Positions 1 through 5,364 of a stretch of 5,887 nucleotides of DNA are shown here, in pieces. Positions within the stretch are counted from its first letter, which is position 1. Every line of letters starts with the position of its first letter. The stretch spans positions 1-5,887 of the forward strand of contig JAPKGD010000139.1 of NCBI GenBank assembly GCA_026648125.1. Direction: 5' to 3'. The position numbers were made by a program, and so were the translations under genes. The notes below the pieces were generated by a model. The model made no database searches, was not told where the DNA came from, and saw only the letters and a program-made list of their open reading frames with translations. Source of the DNA: Bdellovibrionales bacterium. GTDB lineage: Bacteria > Bdellovibrionota > Bdellovibrionia > Bdellovibrionales > UBA1609.

Positions 1-1
1 G

Positions 2-79
2 GGCAAGCCCCTCATCTCGCGCCGGGTGTGGGTGCTGGGCACCGACCCCGGCCGCATCGCCGCGGCCCAGGCTTTTTAG
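2..79 (+). CDS. C-terminal tail of an unidentified protein from a high-GC source (partial, 5' end outside window)
   Basis: A plus-strand frame is open from base 2 and stops at TAG 77-79, giving 25 residues that include the stretch RRVWVLGTDPGRIAAAQ. The first 23 codons all end in G or C, which is what coding sequence in a very GC-rich genome looks like and is unlike every other gene here. The VWVLGTDPGRI portion faintly recalls the region near the end of nitrate/sulfonate-type ABC transporter ATPases (a 'VLS.RPGRI' pattern). That family would normally continue some tens of residues further, so the stop may lie beyond a join rather than being the native end. The identification is a guess. The frame would end convergently, 17 nt from the stop of the neighbouring minus-strand barrel gene. 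It could also be chance openness in GC-rich DNA. Confidence 0.3.
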   Translation, partial: GKPLISRRVWVLGTDPGRIAAAQAF

Positions 80-96
80 GAAGGCTCTAGACCTGA

Positions 97-963
97 TCAT
101 CGGTAAGTGGCCTCCGGAAAGAAGAAGCTCGCGCCCAGCGTAATAAATAAGTCGTTGTGGCTCGTTTTAGTCGTACCTGCACCAGTGACTGAGTCCACTT
201 CAGCTTGGAAGAAGTTCCAAACGATATCCCATCGGATGGCAACTTTCTTTGATACGGCGAAGGCCTGACCCGTGCCAAAATGGAAGGTCGGCTCACCTTT
301 CTTTTGGGTTTGTGTCAGCCCCATCCCACCTGTGAAGTACAGGTCAAACGGTACAATGTGACGATTTAAAAACGTGATTTTTCCATAAACCGGAGTCCAC
401 TTGTAGGCAGCCCCCATATAGTTCTTAGCCGTCACAAGATTTGTAGTTTGAACATCCCGTTTCTCTTCCAAATTGTTAGTTACTGACCGACGCGTGTTCG
501 AAAAGATCATGTATTGAAATTCGATTCCATGTTTTTCAATCAAATGGTAGGCAGCACGAAGTCCAAGCCCTAGATTGTTAAAGAACGGATTATTCACACT
601 GGTCATTGCCGAACCCGTCAGTTCAAAGCGGCCAGTTCGTGGTAAAAACCGACGCTGAATGACCGCTACGTCGCTAAAGGGTGCGAGATTTGCCAACTCA
701 GATAGGGTGGTTACTTCCTTCGCAGGCTCCTTCGACTTAGGTGTAACTGCCTCTCGCTTTTTTGATTTTTCTTGATCGTATCTATCGTAGAGGGCCTCAA
801 CTTCTCCGGCGCCTTCGGAATCTCCTGAACCGCCCTGCCCCTCACCAACTGAGGCTCCTTCGTCTCCCGAGAAATCGTCTTGAGCAAATGCGGAAACTGA
901 ACTCGTCATCAAAAGTGATGCGACGAGAAAACTTATTATGGAGGTTCCTAATCGTATGCGCAC
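97..963 (-). CDS. Secreted outer-membrane beta-barrel protein with acidic Gly/Ser-rich linker (OMP_myx_plus-like)
   Basis: This 288-residue protein is predicted to sit in the outer membrane; its function is unknown. It starts at GTG 963-961, supported by GAGGT 7 nt upstream. Residues 1-27 form a classic signal peptide: RIR, a hydrophobic core IISFLVASLLM, then VSAFA before QDD. Residues 28-55 are rich in Gly, Ser, Asp and Glu, and 61-83 are Lys/Glu-rich and probably disordered. From about residue 99 the pattern is that of the 'outer membrane beta-barrel domain' family of Bdellovibrio and myxobacteria: RRFLPRTGRFEL, VNNPFFNN, AAYHLIEKHGIEF, TPVYGKI, FDLYFTGGMGLTQT, VAIRWDI, and a terminal strand LFITLGASFFFP. 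Alternating polar and hydrophobic residues and the aromatic-rich last strand fit a small barrel. Its upstream neighbour in transcription is a paralogue. The gene appears complete, ending just 18-25 nt from a compositional break. In Myxococcus, GltA/GltB gliding-machinery barrels are comparable, but I cannot show orthology. Confidence 0.85.
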   Translation of the reverse strand: MRIRLGTSIISFLVASLLMTSSVSAFAQDDFSGDEGASVGEGQGGSGDSEGAGEVEALYDRYDQEKSKKREAVTPKSKEPAKEVTTLSELANLAPFSDVAVIQRRFLPRTGRFELTGSAMTSVNNPFFNNLGLGLRAAYHLIEKHGIEFQYMIFSNTRRSVTNNLEEKRDVQTTNLVTAKNYMGAAYKWTPVYGKITFLNRHIVPFDLYFTGGMGLTQTQKKGEPTFHFGTGQAFAVSKKVAIRWDIVWNFFQAEVDSVTGAGTTKTSHNDLFITLGASFFFPEATYR

Positions 964-970
964 TGTTGCA

Positions 971-975
971 ACCTC
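971..975 (-). promoter_or_regulatory. Ribosome binding site for the distal beta-barrel gene
   Basis: Read on the minus strand, GAGGT lies 7 nt before the GTG codon at 963-961. It supports this non-ATG start, after which the protein begins directly with a signal peptide. Confidence 0.6.
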
Positions 976-1053
976 AATAGATGAACGACTTAGTTACAAT
1001 ATCACGTTACCAAAAATACCTTGAGAAACTAAATGTTTATAGGATGACTGGAC

Positions 1054-1794
1054 TTAGAGCAGGTAGACCAGGCCTAGACTAAGGTAGGTCTTAAAGAACC
1101 AATCCTTGTCGAAATCCGTCTCAGCAGGCTTTGTCCCGCCGGTGTCCAGGTCTTGAGAAGTCGCATCGGGACCATTGTACATGAGTAGCTTTAAATCAAA
1201 TCGGGCGGCCAGCTGCTTTGTCAGATAAAAGTTCTGACCAAAGCCCACATTGAGGGCGATGTTTGATATTCCTCCGGTTTGGATGACTCCAATGCCTGCC
1301 AAACCAAATAGCGAAAGATTCATGACTGTCTGTTTTGAGAGCGAGATCTTTCCGTAATAAGCAGTAAATTGATAGTTTCCTAGGAGCATCCATTTTGGCG
1401 CAGGTGCTTCACTTGCATCGAACGACTGAGTTGGGGCCAGCCCTTCTCCTCGTTTAAGCTGCTCCCCATACTGAGTCATGCCACTCATGAACATGTTAAA
1501 GGCTAAGTTGACCGCGTGCTGGTCGGTGAGATGGTAAGTACCATTGATTGAAAAGTTGAGCGGATTATAGAACGGTTCATTCATCGCTAATCCTACACCC
1601 GCTCCGAATTCAAACCGTTTCGCAGTTTCAACGTTTCTATTCAGTACACTTCGTACTTTTTCAAATACTGGCACAACGGTTTCTGTCGCCAATTCGTCCT
1701 CTGGAAATTCAACGGTATCTGCAAAACCAGCCGCACTCGAAAATGTCAAAACGGCCGCGGTGATGTAACTCCGCCAGGATTTTGTTGTTTTCAC
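1054..1794 (-). CDS. Secreted outer-membrane beta-barrel protein, paralogue of the next gene (OMP_myx_plus-like)
   Basis: From the GTG at 1794-1792 this is a 246-residue protein of unknown function, predicted to be exported to the outer membrane. An ATG at 1815 is in frame and would add seven residues, but it has no Shine-Dalgarno sequence. The GTG has GAGGAG 7 nt upstream and gives a textbook signal peptide: KTTKSWRS, then ITAAVLTFSSAAG, with cleavage likely after GFA (residue 25). A short acidic segment (27-38) precedes the barrel, which begins near residue 57. Barrel landmarks are MNEPFYN (71-77), TYHLTDQHAV (86-95), YYGKISL (146-152), FGLAGIGVIQTGG, GFGQNFYLTKQLAARFDLKL and the last strand TYLSLGLVYLL, which ends the protein as barrel proteins usually do. 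Each landmark has a counterpart in the following gene in the same order, so the two are paralogues. It lies 77 nt after kdsD and may be co-transcribed with it or have its own promoter; I see no clear terminator between them. Confidence 0.82.
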   Translation of the reverse strand: MKTTKSWRSYITAAVLTFSSAAGFADTVEFPEDELATETVVPVFEKVRSVLNRNVETAKRFEFGAGVGLAMNEPFYNPLNFSINGTYHLTDQHAVNLAFNMFMSGMTQYGEQLKRGEGLAPTQSFDASEAPAPKWMLLGNYQFTAYYGKISLSKQTVMNLSLFGLAGIGVIQTGGISNIALNVGFGQNFYLTKQLAARFDLKLLMYNGPDATSQDLDTGGTKPAETDFDKDWFFKTYLSLGLVYLL

Positions 1795-1801
1795 AAGATG
1801 T

Positions 1802-1807
1802 CTCCTC
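1802..1807 (-). promoter_or_regulatory. Shine-Dalgarno sequence that selects the GTG start of the proximal beta-barrel gene
   Basis: On the minus strand GAGGAG is followed 7 nt later by GTG at 1794-1792. This site lies inside the longer reading frame that begins at ATG 1815, so if used it makes GTG the true start and trims seven residues (MVSRRHL) from the signal peptide region. Confidence 0.65.
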
Positions 1808-1871
1808 GACACCATCTTACGAGCACAAGATACAGAATGGCTAGATAGTCCCTGTTGGTCCGGCCTTTGGT

Positions 1872-2849
1872 CTATCTGATATTTGCCTTTAAAAGGTCCT
1901 GAAGGTGAAGCAGGCCGACTGGTTTGCTCAAATTTGCCGAGGCCTTATCAATTGCAAAAAGAATCTGAATCTGAAACTGTTGCATTAGAAACAATGCTTT
2001 CTCCGCAAGCTCCTCTTGATCCACTGTTTTTGGCATCTTAGACATTAGATCTTTAGCTGTTTCGGTGAGAGGTGCTTGGGTCTTCTCAAAACGACGGCGG
2101 ATGTCTCCGTCTGTGACCACACCGATTAAGGACCCATTCTCGTCCACTACTCCAGCCACACCACGCACTTCTTTGGCTGTCATAATCGACAAAACTTTAA
2201 CAATTGAATCCTCCGGACGAACCAAGGGCACAGCGTCTCCAACGTGCATGACGTCCTTGACTCTTGTCGTAAGTCGGCGCCCCAACTTGCCACCAGGGTG
2301 ATACTCAGCAAAGTCTTCCTTTTTAAACCCTCGCGCCTTTAGCGCAGCTGTAGCCAAGGCATCTCCAAGAGCGAGCGTCGAAGTGGAACTCGACGTGGGC
2401 GCTAAGCCCATGGGGCAGGCCTCCTCAGTAATTACAACTTCAAGGCAAACTTGCGCCGCCCGGCCCAAAGAACTCTCTTTATTTCCTGTCAATGAGATCA
2501 AAGGGATGTTCTTTCGCGCGACATACTGAAGCAACGGCGCAAGCTCAGGGGTTTCGCCCCCAAAGCTAATCGCGATGACCAAATCTCCTCGTGCCACAAC
2601 GCCAAGATCGCCATGGCTAGATTCTGCTGGGTGGACAAATACGGAAGGTGTGCCGGTTGAACTTAACGTGGCCGAAATCTTTCGCCCGACATGCCCGGAC
2701 TTGCCCATACCCGTAACAATCACTTTTCCCTGGCAGGCCAAAAGCATCTCCACCGCTCGGTCAAAGCGCTCATCCAGCTTTTCTGCCATTTTCAAAAGAC
2801 TTTGCGCTTCGACTTGTAGGACCCTTCGAGCTTCTTCTAGGTGACTCAT
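1872..2849 (-). CDS. kdsD: Arabinose-5-phosphate isomerase KdsD (KpsF/GutQ family)
   Basis: This cytoplasmic enzyme converts ribulose 5-phosphate to arabinose 5-phosphate, the first committed step towards KDO for lipopolysaccharide. The 325-residue length is normal. An N-terminal SIS sugar-isomerase domain (about 1-195) carries GMGKSGHVGRKI (47-58), HPAESSHGDLG (73-83), EEACPMGLAPTSSST (142-156) and YHPGGKLGRRL (183-193). Residues matching the E. coli KdsD active site are seen at a constant offset of nine: Lys50, His79, Glu102, Glu143 and His184. Two CBS domains follow (about 200-255 and 265-325), with VTDGDIRRR in the first. One difference is SFGGET at 95-100, where the usual text is closer to SxSGET. 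The ATG start has AAGG 8 nt upstream. It is 14 nt downstream of pyrG, so almost certainly in the same transcript. GutQ or capsule-type KpsF paralogues are alternatives, but the location beside kdsB favours KdsD. Confidence 0.95.
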   Translation of the reverse strand: MSHLEEARRVLQVEAQSLLKMAEKLDERFDRAVEMLLACQGKVIVTGMGKSGHVGRKISATLSSTGTPSVFVHPAESSHGDLGVVARGDLVIAISFGGETPELAPLLQYVARKNIPLISLTGNKESSLGRAAQVCLEVVITEEACPMGLAPTSSSTSTLALGDALATAALKARGFKKEDFAEYHPGGKLGRRLTTRVKDVMHVGDAVPLVRPEDSIVKVLSIMTAKEVRGVAGVVDENGSLIGVVTDGDIRRRFEKTQAPLTETAKDLMSKMPKTVDQEELAEKALFLMQQFQIQILFAIDKASANLSKPVGLLHLQDLLKANIR

Positions 2850-2857
2850 TCAAAAAA

Positions 2858-2861
2858 CCTT
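2858..2861 (-). promoter_or_regulatory. Ribosome binding site of kdsD
   Basis: On the minus strand AAGG lies 8 nt before the kdsD ATG, separated from it by a T-rich spacer. It starts 2 nt beyond the pyrG stop codon (TAA at 2866-2864), so the whole intergenic space of 14 nt is taken up by this site and its spacer, leaving no room for a separate promoter. Confidence 0.5.
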
Positions 2862-2863
2862 AA

Positions 2864-4627
2864 TTAGATGTGAATGCTTCGGCGAGAGACGACTTTTCCA
2901 AGCGAAGGCTTTTTGCCCTCTCTGGGTCTTCGCTCTTGATCTCGCTGCCGCTGGCGATGTTCCAAACCTGCTGCAACAAAACTTGTAAACAGCGGGTGAG
3001 GGGCCATAGGTTTAGACTTAAATTCAGGATGGAATTGCACTCCCACAAACCAAGGATGTGCCGAAATCTCAATGATCTCTACCAGATCTCGGTCCTCACA
3101 AATGCCTGAGAGGTTCATCCCCTTCTTTTCAAAGAGTGGTCGAAACTTGTTATTAAACTCAAAACGATGTCGATGCCGCTCATGCACGAGCGACTGACCA
3201 TAAGCCAAGTTGGCCCGAGATCCCCTTTTCAAGGTACAGGGGTAAGAACCCAATCGCATGGTTCCACCCATGTCTTTTACTGACTTCTGCTCCTCCATAA
3301 GATCTATGACCAAATTACGCGCCGCTTTTCGAGGTGGCAAAAATTCGCGGCTGGTCGCATCTGCGATTCCGCAAACGTTTCGCGCAAACTCAATAGCGGC
3401 AAGTTGCATCCCAAAGCAAATACCAAAAAATGGAATTCTTCGTTCTCGAGCAAAATTAATTGCGGCAATTTTTCCTTCGACACCCCGCTCACCAAATCCA
3501 CCTGGTACGAGAACGCCGTCCACCTTCTCAAGAGCGCTTGCAGCTTTCTCAGCCGTGAGATCTTCGGAATCAATGTAAGTGATCTTCACCTGGCAATTGT
3601 TTGCAATCCCACCGTGTACGATGGCCTCATGAAGCGACTTATAGCTCTCCTTCAAATCAACATATTTTCCAACCACACCAATGGTGATTTCTTTCGCTGG
3701 TGACTGAAGTGTTTTAACCATCTTTTGCCAACCAGCCATCGAGGGGGCTTGGGTGTCGAGCCCCAATCGTGTAACAACCTTTTCATCAAATTTTTCATCA
3801 TGAAGGGTCAGAGGAACTTCATAGATAGAAGAGGCGTCTATTGCGGCAATAACGTTGTCGGGATGGACGCTACAGAATAAGCCAATCTTTGACTTGAGTT
3901 CGTTCGGAATTTCGCGATCACTTCGGCAAATAAGAAAATCGGGTTGAATACCAACTTCCCGAAGCTCTTTGACGGAGTGCTGGGTCGGCTTACTTTTAAG
4001 CTCTCCTGCCGCTGCAATATAGGGCACATAAGTAACATGCACAAAAATTGAATTCTCAATGCCCACATCAACGCGCATTTGCCGAATTGCTTCAATGAAG
4101 GGCAGGCCCTCAATATCACCAACCGTGCCACCAATCTCTACAATTACCACCTCAGAACCCTGTGCGGCCTCATAGATTCTCGACTTAATTTCGTCAGTGA
4201 TATGGGGAATGACCTGGACCGTACCACCCAAATAATCCCCACGCCGTTCCTTACCGATAACACTTTCATAGATTTGCCCGGCCGTTACACTATTACTGCG
4301 ATTGACGTTGACGTGGGTGAACCGCTCATAATGCCCCAAATCTAGGTCAGTTTCAGCGCCATCTTCCGTCACATAAACTTCACCGTGCTGAAGTGGAGAC
4401 ATCGTTCCTGGATCCACATTGATGTAGGGATCAAATTTCATGATCGAAATTTTAAGTCCGCGTGCCTCCAAAAGAGTTCCCAAGCTCGCTGCAGTAAGGC
4501 CCTTACCCACCGAGGAAACCACACCGCCTGTTACAAAAATGTACTTCTGGATAAGCCTTTTTTTTGTCGTGGAAAGAGCGTCACGCGCCGTGATTTTTGT
4601 TCGCTTCGCCGGTTTCTTCTTGGCCAT
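2864..4627 (-). CDS. pyrG: CTP synthase PyrG (glutamine-hydrolysing)
   Basis: PyrG makes CTP from UTP, ATP and glutamine in the cytoplasm, the last step of pyrimidine nucleotide synthesis. The 587-residue protein has the usual two domains. The amidoligase domain (about 28-295) has YIFVTGGVVSSVGKGL (29-44), KFDPYINVDPGTMSPLQHGE (64-83), the TEDGAETDLDLGHYERF segment and EIGGTVGDIEGLPF. The class I glutamine amidotransferase domain (about 314-555) has GGFGERG, the nucleophile Cys404 in FFGICFGMQ, and His533 and Glu535 in QFHPEF. It is about 40 residues longer than the 545-residue E. coli enzyme, with a Lys/Arg-rich N-terminal extension (1-27) and a basic C-terminal tail (557-584). I chose ATG 4627 rather than the GTG six bases upstream, because AAGAGG lies 5 nt before the ATG but would abut the GTG. 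The stop codon of kdsB is 2 nt upstream, so translation is probably coupled. The product CTP is the co-substrate of the KdsB reaction. Confidence 0.97.
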   Translation of the reverse strand: MAKKKPAKRTKITARDALSTTKKRLIQKYIFVTGGVVSSVGKGLTAASLGTLLEARGLKISIMKFDPYINVDPGTMSPLQHGEVYVTEDGAETDLDLGHYERFTHVNVNRSNSVTAGQIYESVIGKERRGDYLGGTVQVIPHITDEIKSRIYEAAQGSEVVIVEIGGTVGDIEGLPFIEAIRQMRVDVGIENSIFVHVTYVPYIAAAGELKSKPTQHSVKELREVGIQPDFLICRSDREIPNELKSKIGLFCSVHPDNVIAAIDASSIYEVPLTLHDEKFDEKVVTRLGLDTQAPSMAGWQKMVKTLQSPAKEITIGVVGKYVDLKESYKSLHEAIVHGGIANNCQVKITYIDSEDLTAEKAASALEKVDGVLVPGGFGERGVEGKIAAINFARERRIPFFGICFGMQLAAIEFARNVCGIADATSREFLPPRKAARNLVIDLMEEQKSVKDMGGTMRLGSYPCTLKRGSRANLAYGQSLVHERHRHRFEFNNKFRPLFEKKGMNLSGICEDRDLVEIIEISAHPWFVGVQFHPEFKSKPMAPHPLFTSFVAAGLEHRQRQRDQERRPREGKKPSLGKVVSRRSIHI

Positions 4628-4629
4628 AA

Positions 4630-5364
4630 TCACCTCTTTAAGCGCATTAACTGCTCAATCTTCTTTACGTCATCGGGAGTGTCAACACCCCAAGAATCAT
4701 GCTCCACCTGAATAACTCGAATTCTTGCACCCAGGTACAGCGCACGCAATTGCTCAAGCCCTTCAGCAAGTTCAAGTGGCGTAGGCCCATGGGAACAAAA
4801 CTTTGCCAAAAAGCTCTTTTTGTAGGCGTAAAGTCCGATGTGCTTCAAACATATCCCCCCTGCCTGCGGAGCGTCAACTCGGGAATAAGGGATCGCAAAT
4901 CGGCTGAAATAAATCGCCTCATTTCGATTATTTAATACAATCTTTGCGGTCGTTTGAGACGACAAATCACCTTCGCGAAGTTCCCTGCCTAATGTGGCCA
5001 TATCAAGACTGGGATCGACTTGAAAAGGCGTCACCAGCTCATCTAAAAGTCCGCCACTTAGCAGAGGCTCATCGCCTTGAATGTTGACCGCCACGTCGCA
5101 GTCCAAATCGGCAATGGCGGCCCAAACTCGGTCACTTCCAGAGGGTAATTCCGAAGCCGTCATGACCGCACGAACACCGGACTTCTCTGCCACTTCAGCG
5201 ATTCGTTGATCATCGGTAGCCACCAAAATTTCTTCGATTTTTCGGCTCTGCTTGGCGCCTTCAATCACCCAAGCAATCATTGGTTTTCCCGCAATTAAAG
5301 TCAGCGGCTTTCCAGGAAATCGTGTAGCGGCGAACCGCGCCGGAATAACTCCCAAGACTTTCAT
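4630..5364 (-). CDS. kdsB: 3-deoxy-manno-octulosonate cytidylyltransferase KdsB (CMP-KDO synthetase)
   Basis: KdsB activates KDO by reaction with CTP to give CMP-KDO and pyrophosphate, the donor used to add KDO to lipid A. The 244 residues match the family (E. coli 248). Visible motifs are IPARFAATRFPGKPL (7-21), the nucleotide-binding and metal-site region; ATDD (49-52); LPSGSDR (73-79), where most members have PSGTDR; VNIQGDEPLL (93-102) with the metal-binding Asp98; SRFAIPYSR (154-162); KHIGLYAY (174-181); ELAEGLEQLRAL (198-209); and GVDTPDD (226-232) with the second conserved Asp228. The ATG start overlaps the engB stop in an ATGA, and no strong Shine-Dalgarno is seen upstream (only GGGT), so initiation probably depends on translation of engB. 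The last two codons and stop of kdsB form the pyrG ribosome binding site. The gene is complete. Confidence 0.96.
   Translation of the reverse strand: MKVLGVIPARFAATRFPGKPLTLIAGKPMIAWVIEGAKQSRKIEEILVATDDQRIAEVAEKSGVRAVMTASELPSGSDRVWAAIADLDCDVAVNIQGDEPLLSGGLLDELVTPFQVDPSLDMATLGRELREGDLSSQTTAKIVLNNRNEAIYFSRFAIPYSRVDAPQAGGICLKHIGLYAYKKSFLAKFCSHGPTPLELAEGLEQLRALYLGARIRVIQVEHDSWGVDTPDDVKKIEQLMRLKR
4633..4638 (-). promoter_or_regulatory. Shine-Dalgarno sequence of pyrG, embedded in the end of kdsB
   Basis: On the minus strand the kdsB ending AAG AGG TGA reads AAGAGG followed by TGATT and then the pyrG ATG, a spacing of 5 nt. The string AAGAGGTGAT is a near-complete match to the 16S anti-Shine-Dalgarno complement. 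It decides the pyrG start in favour of ATG 4627 over GTG 4633 and couples termination of kdsB to initiation of pyrG. Confidence 0.65.

Noticed and set aside
70..96. Terminator hairpin downstream of the distal barrel gene, from AGGCT and AGACCT repeats
   Set aside because: The repeats are direct rather than inverted or leave no room for a loop, and there is no following T run in the right orientation.
964..1053. Promoter between the two barrel genes: TATAAA on the minus strand at 1036-1041
   Set aside because: I find no matching -35 hexamer at 16-18 nt spacing, and the region is AT-rich enough to give such a hexamer by chance.
1816..1871. Possible terminator or promoter between kdsD and the proximal barrel gene
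   Set aside because: There is a short GGCC-containing palindrome but no stable stem followed by a T run, and no convincing -10/-35 pair.
2065..2844. Plus-strand open frames opposite kdsD
   Set aside because: They are antisense to a conserved enzyme with intact active-site motifs and have compositions typical of antisense translation.
4631..4633. GTG as the pyrG start, overlapping the kdsB stop as GTGA
   Set aside because: The Shine-Dalgarno AAGAGG would directly touch this codon with no spacing, while it is correctly placed for ATG 4627.
4385..4715. Plus-strand open frames of about 90-108 codons opposite pyrG and kdsB
   Set aside because: They lie entirely antisense to strongly conserved genes, overlap each other in different frames and show no recognisable protein motifs.
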